From Aradus depressus (Eukaryota > Arthropoda > Insecta > Hemiptera > Aradidae): 64,000 nucleotides of DNA. Location of the stretch: NCBI GenBank assembly GCA_963662175.1, contig OY759221.1:15539027-15603026 (forward strand), read 5' to 3'. Shown in pieces: positions 22,011-33,094 of this stretch. Under the pieces are notes generated by a model. That model had not been told where the DNA came from, did no database searches, and worked only from the letters and a program-made list of their open reading frames with translations. A program made the translations under genes and the position numbers. Numbering within the stretch: position 1 is the first letter of the stretch; every line of letters begins with the position of its first letter.

Positions 22011-23135
22011 CTGATGCCAATATATTGAATTCTAACTAGGTATGCAATGCATTCTGCTAATTACAAATATTGAGCGGAGCCGTGACTCAAATTGCCTATA
22101 CCTTGAACTTTAAATTCATTAGCCACCGAGCCGAACTTTATAATTCACGCGCAGCACCGCAACAATGTCTTCCAACAATGGTCTCAGTTTCATTGTTTTT
22201 TTCAGTGATTATTCCTCGATGGTACTACGATTTTAGTTATTATCGATTGTCGATTGAGAAGAATTTGAACGTTTCGCATTGAAGTCTATGAATGAACATA
22301 TTTTCTGTGATTATTCCTCCGTGGTACGTCCGATTTTCGAAATTATTTTTTAACAACCTTCACGTGACTGACATCCATCAATATGCAAAAATTGATCAGA
22401 ATCAGATAAACAGTTTTAATGCAGGAGGGGCACAAACGAAACACATGAGTCGTCTAAAGATTGAGCTACGCTCATTCTTCCGTTTCACTCCAGAATGAGC
22501 TCCGCTCAAATAATGCCAGTATAAAAGAGAAGAAGGGAGAATGATGTGTAAAAACGTGATTGATACAAGAGAGTCCTGTTATTTTCTTATCAGCATATGA
22601 AGTATGGATGCTCGGGTATATTGTCTGGTCAGTATAAAATTTTTCCGTAAGTTTGCCGGTAGGATATTGTGACTTGGGATCTCCCCTTCCCTTTCAGAAG
22701 ACTGATCATCTCTGTGTTGGGGAGGTACATAGAAGATCCCCTGACATTGTTGTCTGCTGGGGCTATACACAATGTTTTATCTGTCTCAAGTGTGTGTACG
22801 TCGACTGGGGGAAGAACGACTTCAATAACCTTCCTTCTCCGGGGGATTGTGTCCACAGAACCTCTTATTTTTATCGCTTTTCTAAAGACTTCTTTGTCCA
22901 CAAGTCTCAAACCCTAGTCTCAAAGGGAGCATTCCTTTTATTCTCGTCTTTTTTTTATTTATCGGTTTTTATTATTGTTTCAATAGTAATAATATCCTAA
23001 ATCCGTCAGAACTAGATAAAGAAATAAATCAAAACGAAATGGATAAAATCACTGAAAAGAGATCATTTTATATAGGTAGTGGTAGAAAATAATTAGTTGA
23101 AACATAAATGAAACACAAAAATTGATAACTTTGTT
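22010..23135. other. Unassigned sequence
   Basis: TGATTATTCCTC(G/C)(A/G)TGGTAC occurs twice (22207 and 22311), a diverged tandem pair. The 22653-23000 frames overlap on both strands and are not convincing. Confidence 0.4.
22500..22590. repeat. MITE G right-end fragment
   Basis: AATGCCAGTATAAAAGAGAA to GATACAAGAGAGTCCTGTTA. Confidence 0.6.
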
Positions 23136-23138
23136 TAA

Positions 23139-23270
23139 TATGAAGATGGCTGATGTAGTGAAAAGTGATATTTCACAGGTTGTCAAATAAAATAGTAGTT
23201 TGACCTCTCACAGATTTGTATTAGAAGTAGCCAGCCGACTTTCGAGGTTTCCCTCATCATCAGGCAGTCT
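23139..23270 (-). mobile_element. P1 element, truncated copy
   Basis: Tail (AATATGAAGATGGCTGATGT) and ribozyme arm are present, then the match stops at GGCAGTCTAC. The hammerhead-like core lies at 23230-23263 on the minus strand, complete except for the stem III palindrome (AGTCGGCT). Confidence 0.8.
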
Positions 23271-23335
23271 ACAAAAGAAACCATCCTTAATATAATATAA
23301 ATACAGCAAAGATAAATACAAGTTTAAAAGAAATT

Positions 23336-23450
23336 TTAAATATGCATTCAGAAGCACATAAGGACGTCATCTGTTCTTTATCATCCAAATCTACAACACA
23401 AAAACTTTTATAACTGCCGTTGTAATGAATGTATCGACATGAAATAGATC
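23336..23450 (+). repeat. A-family module fragment
   Basis: One module only: CACATAAGGACGTCATCTGT through GTAATGAATGTATCGACATG. Confidence 0.68.
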
Positions 23451-23711
23451 CTGATAAGCTTTCGCCACAGTGTGTATCTTCTTCTGGGCTTCATTCTGTT
23501 AAGGCGCAATTCCACTGAGGCAACACTGAACGACATGAGGCATGATACCTGTTTCCTAGTGTTGCCTGATTATAGGTGTGCGACTATGTGCCACAACATT
23601 CAACAATGTCGCATGCGGCATTTGTCTCCCCACGTCGCATGCGCTTTGTCGTCTATGCTTGTAGCATGCGTCTAAAACGATTCCATTCAGACAACTTCAC
23701 TTTGGTGCATC

Positions 23712-23861
23712 ATGTCTTTACAAACAGTCGTGGAAACTCAGCATATTTTATACAAGGACTTGGTTGCTCATGATGAAGCTCTATTTCGAAATTTTACACG
23801 AATGAGTAAAGAAGATTTTGAGTACTTGCTCAAGGTACTCTTCATCACTGCCTGCAGTTGA
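23712..23861 (+). pseudogene. Harbinger transposase N-terminal fragment
   Basis: A 49-codon frame from ATG contains LYKDLVAHDEALFRNFTRMS followed by KEDFEYLLK. In Harbinger-type transposases this is the helical segment just upstream of the DDE nuclease domain (pattern FRxFxRMSxxxFxxLL). After LLK comes a potential donor GTACTC, then the frame soon stops. No catalytic residues are present. It lies inside the 919-bp element, facing the MADF gene. Confidence 0.75.
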
Positions 23862-23880
23862 CAATGTTGATTTAGGTACA

Positions 23881-24180
23881 TCACCGTCCAATTAAAAACT
23901 TACGAAGCTCAAAAGCAAACCATTTTCCTTTTTTGCTAGGAGATGAGCCAGTTTTTTTTTTTGATTGTAGTTTTTTTCCCTCACGATGGAATGCTGAACG
24001 CAAATTCTTGCTTTTCTTTTCTACCTCAGCCACAGTACAATTATATTTATTAGCTAACTTTTTTAACTTGTCATTTTTTATTCGAATGTCTTTATAATCA
24101 ATAATTTTGTTGTTCCATAATTCGGGTGAATTATGGTAATCATCAATAAATGATGTGGTTCTTTCATTATTCCAATCCAT
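23881..24180 (-). CDS. MADF-domain protein of the Harbinger element
   Basis: From the ATG at 24180 the frame encodes 99 residues starting MDWNNERTTSFIDDYHNSPE. It continues with LWN, then DIRIKNDKLKKLANKYNCTV, then a lysine-rich stretch and KWFAFELRKFL. This is the layout of a MADF (Myb/SANT-like) DNA-binding domain: a tryptophan-spaced first helix, a Y/W-bearing loop and a third helix. PIF/Harbinger transposons encode such a protein as the partner of the transposase. An upstream extension of the frame to 24291 overlaps the subterminal repeats and is probably not translated. The reading frame is intact but short for this partner protein, so a C-terminal part may be deleted. Confidence 0.75.
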   Translation of the reverse strand: MDWNNERTTSFIDDYHNSPELWNNKIIDYKDIRIKNDKLKKLANKYNCTVAEVEKKSKNLRSAFHREGKKLQSKKKTGSSPSKKGKWFAFELRKFLIGR

Positions 24181-24627
24181 GTCGCACGATACAAGCCGGT
24201 GCGGTCCGCTGACTGTTGGATAACGACGACACTGTTCGACACGTTGAATCCTGTCGGGAGGGGACGCATGCGGCCTGGCAACAACAGTCAACTTGTAGCA
24301 TGCGGCAAGGAGACTTGTTTCTTGTCGCTTTGTGTTCCTTCAATGGAAAGATGTGGGTAGCATGCGTCAATGCCGCATGCTACATGTTGCCCTAAAAGTT
24401 GCCTCAGTGGAATTGCGCCTTTAGGAAGTTATTTATCCATCATTAAAAGGAGAAGGACGGAGTAAGCAGATACAGAGATCTGCTTATCAATGAGGACGTC
24501 ATGCTACCAAATCCATAGTTGATAAGCAATCCATATTCATGCATTGTGAGGAGATACACTGTGATTTCAAATACATGCAGAATTTCAAACACTGAGCATT
24601 CAAATAGAAACTATAGTTAGTTAATTA

Positions 24628-24812
24628 TTGTGACTCATGACCTGGCTTTAACTACAAGGTCATATCGCCTACTACCAGAGCGCTCTTTCACTCCGGTGAA
24701 CAACAGTCCGACTCTACTCTGGGAGTCTTAAATTTTGCCTACCAAGGTTTATTCACAGCTTTTATGAGTACCTGACATCGTACCATCCGAAAGACGGCAT
24801 GCTTAATGTTTT
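24628..24812 (-). mobile_element. SINE B, headless copy
   Basis: 3' end to the ACCATCCGAAAGACGGCATG section; tRNA head missing. Confidence 0.8.
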
Positions 24813-25079
24813 TGGTAGCGATGACGTCCTAATTAATAAGCAGGTATCTACTCTCCCTTATCCGGCGTTGCCGGGACCGACGTGATGCCGGATAACGGAA
24901 ATAATCAATTAATGAGAAAAAATATATCAATTAAAGCATAAAAAAAAGTGTTTTTAGATGAGCTGAGAAATAAAACACATATGTATGTATTTTGTTAACA
25001 TTTATTAAATTGACAAATACATTTCCCGATAAGACGATATTGTTGTGCCACGGACGGGACGGTACCTTTATTTTTCTAT

Positions 25080-25205
25080 TCTAGGAAACATTTTTTGTAA
25101 ATGTTGAACCATGGAAAACATGGAATTCTGGTGAAAGTTCAACATCGTATTTCTGACCGATTACATAACTTGTTCTATACTTCGTATAGTTGGGGAAGTA
25201 AAACT
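25080..25205 (-). repeat. A-family 5' fragment
   Basis: GGAAAACATGGAATTCTGGT through CTTCGTATAGTTGGGGAAGT, the 5' terminus seen from the opposite strand. Confidence 0.75.
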
Positions 25206-25803
25206 GAGTGATTGTACTATTTTGATTAAAGGGACGATTTATAATAAATAGAAAGTCTTTTGGAGTAAGATGAAGGATGAAGGCGCATTTGGTGTGCTTC
25301 ATTGAGGATAGGTTAAAATCTTAAGGAGTTTAATAAATTGTAGAGAGAGGGGAGGATAATTAGACTAAGCATTAAGTGGAGTTAGGTGCTTCGACAAAGA
25401 ACTTGTTCCTAATTCAGAACCCCCATCGCAGGGCTTAACTTGCCTCCTAATTAGCCGAGTAGATCCGCAACGCAACGCTGTGTCGTCTTCGGGGCGAAAC
25501 TTATAAACACCTAATGTGACTCAGAGAATGGGGGACTAATCTGAGGAAAAGTGGGTCGGAGGAGCGACCTAATCTAGCAGAAGTAATTTGAGGATAGAGA
25601 GAGACACTGTCTGCAGGTTACCTTGCGGTAAATGGTTTCCATCTGTGCCTAGCAGACTGAGTGGAAGTTGTGAGCCTCGTATTATTCGTAATTCCTTCAT
25701 ATGAATAATATTTTTTCTATTGAGGAGCAAGATCGGAAATTTATTAAGGAACATTTACTAACAGTTTTCGCTTAAATCTGGCAAACGTCTAAAAAAATAA
25801 TAT

Positions 25804-25885
25804 TAAGATGGATGATGTAGTGAGAAGTGATTATTTCACAGGTTGTATAATAAAAAGTCTGACCTCTCACATATATTATTGTTGT
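25804..25885 (-). mobile_element. P1 tail-end fragment
   Basis: AAGATGGATGATGTAGTGAG followed by AAGTGATTATTTCACAGG, ending at CTGACCTCTCACA before the ribozyme is reached. Confidence 0.75.
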
Positions 25886-25904
25886 TTACTACCCCATGTA
25901 GAGT

Positions 25905-26225
25905 TAGAACGGAATTTCATGTTTTCCGACCTATTGTCTGTGTGTGTGTGTGTGTGCCTTTTTTAAATCAACACGAAATTTTATAAGTGTATCCAGAACC
26001 CTCTAAGGACGACACCTATTTATTTTCAGTGAAATCAATCGAAGGGTAGGGGGAATTAGGGGAGGCTCAATTCAAAAATCCCAACAAATGTATGAACACG
26101 AAATTTTATATTTGATGACACCTATTAATTTTTCGCGAGAACTGTTAAAGGGAACGGGTTTCCAGAGAAGAGGGGTCTCGAGTTAAATTCCCTAATAACT
26201 GCCGATGTAATGAATGTAACATTTT
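25905..26225 (+). repeat. A-family copy, with further pieces to 26665
   Basis: 5' section with a TG run, then two and a half modules. Past a unique 60-bp stretch lie a reversed 3' terminus (26315-26352) and a forward 3' section (26535-26665) ending GTGATTCACCGACGACTT. Confidence 0.72.
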
Positions 26226-27139
26226 CTATTGATTGCAATATTTCGATAGTACTATCGATATCGCCATCGATAGTTTTACAATCCTAATTTGATCTAATCA
26301 AAAAGTCTTTGATAAATCACCGGCGACGTACTTCCCCAGAACGAATTAATTACCCCAACTAAACCAGTCTGACCAGACTTGACACTGCTCAACTTAACAC
26401 ACGTATACACATTCGCCACACACGTCCATTCAAGTCATTGTAAAACCCTGGAGAAAGAAGATAAAGTTTCCGAAACGCTGGTCAAATACTGACTTTTTCC
26501 TTTACAAAAACATTTATTTGCCAAATTTTCGTATGAGAGTTCAGAAGCTAGGTACTATTTAAGTCAAATATCGAGTTTTATCCCAAATGGTCGATTTCAA
26601 ATCGGTCAAAACAAATTCTTGCTGGGGGATGTACATCGTGATTCACCGACGACTTATTTATCTTCCCTCCGAGACACATTTCTAAAAATTTATGTTTGAA
26701 AAAATAAAATGTCACTCAGTCAACCTACCTCAACCCTAGTATACTTCCTACCATAGTCTGACAGACTACTAAATCATACTCAGGATTAGCATAGTAGTCT
26801 GGGATTAGTAGTCCGACTCCTTCTTGACTCTCGACTACTTCCCCACTTCGCCTCCGTCCTCTCTACTTCACACCTAATGATGTACTTGACAGAGTTTGCG
26901 GAAAAATTTAATGAGAAGACCCCCCCGCCCTCTGCCTCTACACATCTTCCCGTCTTTGGACTTTTTTTTTATTTTTTCTTGTTTTTTAGCCCCTCTTATC
27001 ATTGCTGCATTTTTTCCCCTCCTAATGCCATTCTAAAACATTATTATTTATTTTTTTCTACAATTTGTTTATTTTATTATTTATTTATATGTTTACTTTC
27101 TTATACTTATGTGTGTGTGTTTATGCAAAAACGATTGTA

Positions 27140-27480
27140 TCTATGAAATTAAACTTTGGAATGAAGAAGTCACATGTGCTAACTTAGATCTGGTTAGATT
27201 TTGGCCGAAATCGGACTAAAATTGACACTACTTCGGTCCTAAGTACAGTTTACAAGATATCGCTTATGTTTATGACCTCATCAGAAATACTTTCAAGTAA
27301 AAGTTGTAGAAAAAAGTGAAATACATATTATATATGGAATACCATTTTTCACAGGTCGTCCGGTTTTTGATACCACTCCGAAAACCGTCTTCAAATGTAC
27401 TTATGAAACATATTTTTATTCGTGTTCAATGGTTTTTACCATAAATGTTCCTCACTAAATTTCCAATCGCTAATATGAAA
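27140..27480 (+). repeat. H-family repeat
   Basis: TGAAGAAGTCACATGTGCTA, ATTTTGGCCGAAATCGGACT, CTTATGTTTATGACCTCATC. Confidence 0.7.
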
Positions 27481-27574
27481 AATAAATGTTCATAGAGTAA
27501 GCGTGGTTGGTACAAGAAATTCCTGTAATGGCATCAAATACATATATATATATGTGTGTATATAATAATATATA

Positions 27575-28145
27575 TGTTACAGTTAATTTGATAAATTTGG
27601 TTATTATACATAATAACTGGTTATTATGTATAATAACGTTATTATACATAATAACTGGTTATTATGTATAATAACCACCGTTCTTGGTTAATATGACAAA
27701 TTATTCACAGTTTCTTAATATTTATCATATTAACCTTAATATGATGTCTCCAAATAATATAGCTTAAATTCCTGGATGAGTTCAATTGCAATAACCCTTT
27801 GATGCGCTCTTGTCAATTTATCAAAATTGTAAGACATCAAAAATCTGAAACAAATAAATCACAATAGATGGTACCAAATTCAGGGGGAAGGTGTGCCGGC
27901 CTACGGCCGGCAGAACGATATATCTGCTCCTCCCGTCGTTCAAAACTCGGAGGCAATCAGGTTTTTGTGAAAGCAAAATTTATCACATTAACAAGGTGAG
28001 TTTTATATTATGTATAATAACTGGTTAATATGATAAATATTAAGAAACTGTGAATAATTTGTCATATTAACCAAGAACGGTGGTTATTATACATAATAAC
28101 TGGTTGTTATGTATAATAACCAAATTTATCAAATTAACAGTAACA
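27575..28145. mobile_element. Foldback element F, 571 bp
   Basis: Same ends and centre as 17333-17813, with extra ATAATAACGTTATTATACAT units and a GCCGGCCTACGGCCGGC palindrome near 27897. Flanked by TATATA. It sits just upstream of a SINE B. Confidence 0.85.
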
Positions 28146-28187
28146 TATATATTATTATTATTTTATTTTTTTTATTATTTATTTTTT

Positions 28188-28455
28188 TTTGAGTGCGCCG
28201 GAAGCTCAGTGGTATGCGTGCTTGACTAAAGTAAAATAAAATCTGGGAGGTAAAATAAACTTAAGACGTTAAGCGATGGTCCCGAGTCTGTACGATGTCA
28301 GGTACTCGACCCCTACCCTAGTTGAATAAAAATGTAGGGTTGGCAAAATTTAGGACTCCCAGAGTCGGGCTCATGTCCACCAGAGTGACGAAAGAGCGCT
28401 CTGGTAGTAGGCGATATGACCTCGTAGTTAAAGCCCGGGCATGAGTCATAAAATC
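28188..28455 (+). mobile_element. SINE B copy
   Basis: GCGCCGGAAGCTCAGTGGTA head with the box B region deleted, full body. Confidence 0.85.
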
Positions 28456-28719
28456 TAAACCTATATTTTTTTTAGTAGATATTCAATATATTTACAATAG
28501 TGGTTCAATGATGCTTATCGCTGTAGCACACTGGAGGACATCTACAGTAAAGATAGTGTTTATGCTGCTTCACATCCTTGATTGGTCTACTCTACTCTGT
28601 ATCACTGTATAGAGCTTTCTGAAACATCAAGTAAAATTTCAAATTTCATACCGTTGTACAATGAAAGAAAACTGCTGATTCACGTCAGAAATTCATTGTT
28701 GAGTCCAAAATTGAAAACA

Positions 28720-29305
28720 GGAACGTCGTCGGTGAATCATCGACTGTTTACCTCCCCCCCAAGAATTAATCAATAATGTTTTCGCTATCCCTTCAGAGTC
28801 AATTGACCGATTGGACTAAAACGCAATATTTTGACTTTTGAATCCTCGTACTAAATGTTGTATCGATACATTCAACAAATATTGGAATTTTTGAGTTAAG
28901 CCCCCCTTTGATCCCTCCTCCCCCTCGGCTGATTCATCTGAAAGTTGACAAGTGTCGTCCTTTTAGGACTTTGAAATTGCATATGAAATTTCGTTTCAAT
29001 ACATTCATTATAACGGCATATATTAGAGTTTTTGTGTTGAGCCTCTAATCCTTCCTTCCCTTTGACCGATTTGGCTGAAAATCAATATATGTTGTTTTCC
29101 TTACTCGATACATATATAAAATGTTGTGTCGATACACTATCACGTCTATCGCGAGTTATAGTGTTATCACAGACACACACATACAAACAGACTTTTGTTT
29201 TCATATTTGTAAATAAGAGGTCGGAAAACATAAAATTCAGTTGAAAACTCCGCATCGAATTTTTGACAGATTACATAACTTCCCCTACACTTCCGTTGCA
29301 CATTT
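28720..29305 (-). repeat. Near full-length A-family copy
   Basis: One of the best copies. The 3' palindrome (GTCGGTGAATCATCGAC) at 28729-28745, the 3' section, three modules and the 5' section to the CTTCCCCTACACTTC end are in order over about 585 bp. Confidence 0.85.
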
Positions 29306-29559
29306 CTGAAATTCCGTCGCACATTTACACAATGCAATCTCAGATTGATCATGTATCAATATAATTATTATTATAGCAACAAGTATAATTAAGCGAATTA
29401 AAAAATTATATATAGACTGAAATTATAGTCTGAAAAGTCATAATTGAAAAAAAAAAAAGTTGGACGATTTAAAAACAATATTTTTTTGCCTTGTATTCGA
29501 TGCAGATTATTTATTTATTTACATAACATCCATCTATCTACGAAAAAAAACTCTCTTTG

Positions 29560-29630
29560 ACGAGATTCGAACTCGTAACCGTTAAAAAAGACCATGCAAC
29601 CAAAGCCCTACACTCTAGTCCTAGAATAAA
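29560..29630 (-). mobile_element. SINE C head fragment
   Basis: GAGATTCGAACTCGTAACCG and ACCAAAGCCCTACACTCTAG on +, that is, the head and box B read from the other strand. Confidence 0.7.
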
Positions 29631-29719
29631 AATTGTTTTTTCGTTTCATTTCATTTAATTTCACTTCGTGTATCTGAGAAATTGAAAATTTCCTTCTCTC
29701 CATGTGTCTGTCTGTGTGT

Positions 29720-30640
29720 CTGTGAACACGACAACTTCCGATAGAATTAATGTATCGACACGAAATTTTTATATGTGTATCCAAAACCCTAAAAGGACGA
29801 CACCAATTGATTTTCAGCCAAATCGGGGAACAGGGATGATTAGGAGGTTTAAACACAAATATTGTCATTTTAATAAATGTATTGAGACAAAATTTTATAT
29901 TTAAATTCAAAACATTATAAGGAAAGCTATTGCCGTATGCCCTATCTTAAAAGAATTTCGTTTTATTTATTTTAGTAAAGCAGAGTTAAGATGTTCAGTT
30001 TATTGAATATATAAATGGACGAAATTACAAAAGTTTAATTAACTATTGCAAAGCCGCCTGGAATTATAGATTTGAGCTAGTTTCAGAATTTAATTATTAA
30101 TAATATATAAACAGGAAGATGTTTTTTATTTTTATTTTTTGTTAGTTTTTTTAAAGGATCATTTAAGTTAATTTTGTAAATTACTGCATTTGTATTTGAG
30201 TTATTTTATTTTCATTTTGTCACTTTTATATATGTGTATTATCGAGCAGAAATAGAAGAGATAACCCCTCAGACGGTCAATTTGACCATGAGTATTGTCT
30301 GTCAATATTATTATTATTAATGTACATCTGTAAAAAGAAAAAGAAATAAAGACGTTTATTATTATTATTATTAAACATTATAAGGAAAGCCTTATTAATT
30401 TTTCACGAACTCAGACGAAGGGAAGGGGGCTCCAAATAAAAATTCTAATGTAATGAATGTTTCGACACAAATTAGTATAACGGTTCAGAAGCTCCTATGT
30501 AAGTAACTATTGATTTCTAGTCCAAATGGTCGATTAGTCTTGAAGGGAGAGCGAAAACTTAATTAATTAATTCTTACTGGGGAAGTAAATTGCAGGTGAT
30601 TCACTGATAACCATTTTCGTCAAGGATCAGAAAATTATAT
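29720..30640 (+). repeat. A-family copy split by a LINE 3' end
   Basis: The left part ends and the right part begins with the same 18 bases, AAACATTATAAGGAAAGC (29910-29927 and 30373-30390), around the inserted retroelement. The 3' section ends TCTTACTGGGGAAGTAAAT-like with GTGATTCACTGATAAC. Confidence 0.85.
29928..30372 (+). mobile_element. LINE 3' end with ATT tail and 18-bp target duplication
   Basis: The 445-bp insert ends GAAATAAAGACG followed by (TTA)n, and is bounded by the perfect duplication AAACATTATAAGGAAAGC. No coding sequence is left. GACGGTCAATTTGACCATGA near 30274 contains a palindrome, GGTCAATTTGACC. A severely 5'-truncated LINE copy fits. Confidence 0.85.
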
Positions 30641-30647
30641 TCCCTTT

Positions 30648-30945
30648 TTAATCAATTAAATACTTCCCCTATGCCTCTTTGTTGCAGGGGCGTTAAAACA
30701 AAAACTAAAACAAAAAAACTTTTCCTCTGAATTAGTCTTTTGTTTTTGTTAATAGAATTATTTCTTTTGATTGTGTTAGTCTGATTGATGTGATATTGAC
30801 TAGAATGGAGCAAAGTGAAACGTTTGGAGGCCATTTCCGCAGAGAATGGTTATTATAAGTTAGCTCCAATTGTTCCAGATATATGGGACTCGATCCACAA
30901 ATCCGCTATTTATTTTGCGACAATTCGGAACATATATCCACCACA
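30648..30945 (+). repeat. Duplicated segment, copy 1
   Basis: TTATTTCTTTTGATTGTGTT, GAATGGAGCAAAGTGAAACG, CAATTGTTCCAGATATATGG and ACATATATCCACCAC recur in the same order 1.6 kb downstream. Confidence 0.85.
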
Positions 30946-31107
30946 TTGATATTTTTTGGTCATGGTTCTGAAAACCATGATATTCTTTTATATTATGTTA
31001 TTTGATGACAATTATGGATAATAGAAAAAAATAAAATATTGAATAGCAATATGTGCAATAATAACTAAATATGAGAAAAATTTTTTTTTTTAATTATATT
31101 TTTTTCC

Positions 31108-31385
31108 GGTAGCTCAGTGGTATTCGTGCTTGCTTATTGTGCTCAAGATCGCGGGTTCGAAACCTGGTGAGGCTCTTAGGTGTTTTATCTGGAAGATGAA
31201 AAATATTTGAGCATGCTATCCTTCGGATGGGACGTTAAGCGATTCGTCCCGAGCCGGTGCGATGTCAGACATTCGTTAAAGACCCCATTTCTAGGTGAAT
31301 AAACTTAGGTAGGCAAAATTTAGGAGTTCCAAAGTAGATTCGGGCTCATGTCGAACAAAACGGCAAAAGAGTGCAATTTTAAAAA
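31108..31385 (+). mobile_element. SINE B, diverged copy
   Basis: Intact box A (GGTAGCTCAGTGG) and canonical box B (GGTTCGAAACC near 31157). The body has changes such as GCGATTCGTCCCGAGCCGGT, so it is an older or different subfamily. Confidence 0.8.
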
Positions 31386-31389
31386 GTAT

Positions 31390-31845
31390 AATAATAATTA
31401 AAAAATATAAATAATTAAATTCAGAGTTAAGGCCCTCAACATACCACCGCGATGGAACCATCCTCCAGATACCCCGGGGAAACCTCTGACTAGCATTAGT
31501 GGCAGACCAGGAGGAACAGGAAGAGCTGAATGTGAATTTCATAAGGGAAGAAACTGGCCAATGCCACTCCTTAAATAATTGCTACTTTAATGTAACTGGA
31601 CTCTCGGCCAATACCGCCTCAATCTTCAGGGAGGATTGTCAGGATGGAAATGGAATGACATCATATTGAGGAAAAGGATTTTCATGGAAGGTTTGAATAG
31701 AAGTTTAGAAATGGGACTTGATGAGGTCGTTAACATTTTAAGGTCATGATGAAGGGTGAAATTGGAAAAGTAGAAGGGTGCATAGTCTATTGTTCTTTGG
31801 ATACGCTTAATGTTAGATGCCTTATGAAAATTTATAGAAGAATTT
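31390..31845 (-). mobile_element. Putative retroelement 3' region, antisense
   Basis: GCGATGGAACCATCCTCCAG, CTCTGACTAGCATTAGTGGC and AGACCAGGAGGAACAGG recur in diverged form at 18425-18510. On the minus strand the sequence runs into an AT-rich end. No frame is convincing. Confidence 0.4.
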
Positions 31846-31847
31846 CT

Positions 31848-32570
31848 AATCAATTACATATTTCTCCTATGCCTATGTTGCAGAGGAAATAAAAAAAAAA
31901 AAGAGTTGTCGGTGAATCACCGGCAATGTAATTCCCCAGTACGAATTAAATAATCAATTAATTTTTCACTCTCCCCCTTCATTCTGCGCTAATATACAAT
32001 AGTATTAGGGGCTCCTAAATCCTCATATTAAATGTTGTGTCGCTAATTCATTACAATAGAGAGTTTTTGAGCTAAGCCTCCCCTAATCCCCCCTTACCTT
32101 TAATCGATTTGGCAGAAAATCGATAGGTGTTGTCCTCATAAGGTTCTGGTCACACATAAAAAATTTCATGTCGATGCATTCATTCTATCAGTTATCGTGT
32201 TAACAGTCACACAAACAAACATTTTTTTTTTTTATAATTGAAATCTGGAGGTCGGAAAACATAAAATTCAGTTGAAAACTCGGCATCGAATTTTTGAACT
32301 TCCCCTATAGTTATTATTGTTGCTGGGAAAGTAAATATAATTTTTCCTCTGAATTATTCTTTTGTTTTAGTTAATAGAATTATTTCTTTTGATTGTGTTA
32401 GTCTGATTGATGTTGTGATATTGACTAGAATGGAGCAAAGTGAACCGTTTGGAGGCCATTTCCGCAGAGAATGGTATTATGAGGTAGCTCCAATTGTTCC
32501 AGATATATGGGACTCAATTCACAAATCCGCTATTTATTTTGTGACATATCGGAACATATATCCACCACTG
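31848..32570 (+). repeat. Duplicated segment, copy 2, split by an A copy
   Basis: 31848-31901 and 32335-32570 together match copy 1; the middle is the A insertion at 31902-32334. Duplication preceded the insertion. Confidence 0.85.
31902..32334 (-). repeat. Near full-length A-family copy inserted in a duplicated segment
   Basis: The 3' palindrome CGGTGAATCACCG is intact next to an A-run; the 5' CTTCCCCTATAG...CTGGGAAAG end is on the right. Comparison with the uninterrupted duplicate at 30650-30945 gives the approximate borders of this insertion. Confidence 0.85.
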
Positions 32571-32684
32571 ATGGAAATCGATCAAAACTAACAACATGTC
32601 ATCTATATCAAACGCTATCAACTAGATCAACTTCAATTGTTAACTATTTCCTTCTTTTTTAGGTTGTTGTAGATCGTAAACTTT

Positions 32685-33048
32685 TACTTCCCCAGCGTTA
32701 CGAAGTATAAGAAAAGTTATGTCATCGTTCAAAAATTCGATGCGGAATTTTTTACGGAATTCCATGTATTCCGATCTCCATACAGAAAAAAAAAAAGTGA
32801 ATCCAGAGCCCTATTACGTCGACACCTATTGAGTTTCAGCAAAATCGAGGAAAGAGGTGACTAGAGAAGAGACATAGGAGGAAATATAAGGACAACACTT
32901 AGTAATTTTCAGCGGAATCGGCAGAAGGCAAGGGGGCTAAACTCAAAAACCCCAATAACCGCCAGTGTAATGAATGTATCGACATGAAATTTCATATTTA
33001 AAGTCAAAACTCAATGTGGACATAACCTGTCCAATTCCAGCGATATTT
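32685..33048 (+). repeat. A-family copy
   Basis: 5' TTACTTCCCCAGCGTTACGA, then AAAATTCGATGCGG, two modules; 3' end lost. Confidence 0.8.
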
Positions 33049-33094
33049 TATTATTTTTTTATTAACGATTGTAGCAATGAACACATCATTTCGA

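Larger units (their letters stand above)
23502..24420. mobile_element. PIF/Harbinger DNA transposon, internally deleted (919 bp)
   Basis: The ends are perfect 23-bp inverted repeats beginning AGGCGCAATTCCACTGAGGC. They are flanked by TTA on both sides (23499-23501 and 24421-24423), the 3-bp TWA target duplication typical of PIF/Harbinger. Inside are remnants of both genes in convergent order: a transposase N-terminal piece on + and a MADF-domain gene on -. Imperfect GCATGCG-rich subterminal repeats lie inside both ends. The DDE catalytic core is missing, so the element is non-autonomous. Confidence 0.93.

Noticed and set aside
31114..31180. tRNA-like boxes A and B at SINE heads (also 15324, 41062, 55715, 42389)
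   Set aside because: Head folds are incomplete and continue into the same SINE body each time; these are tRNA-derived SINEs, not tRNA genes.
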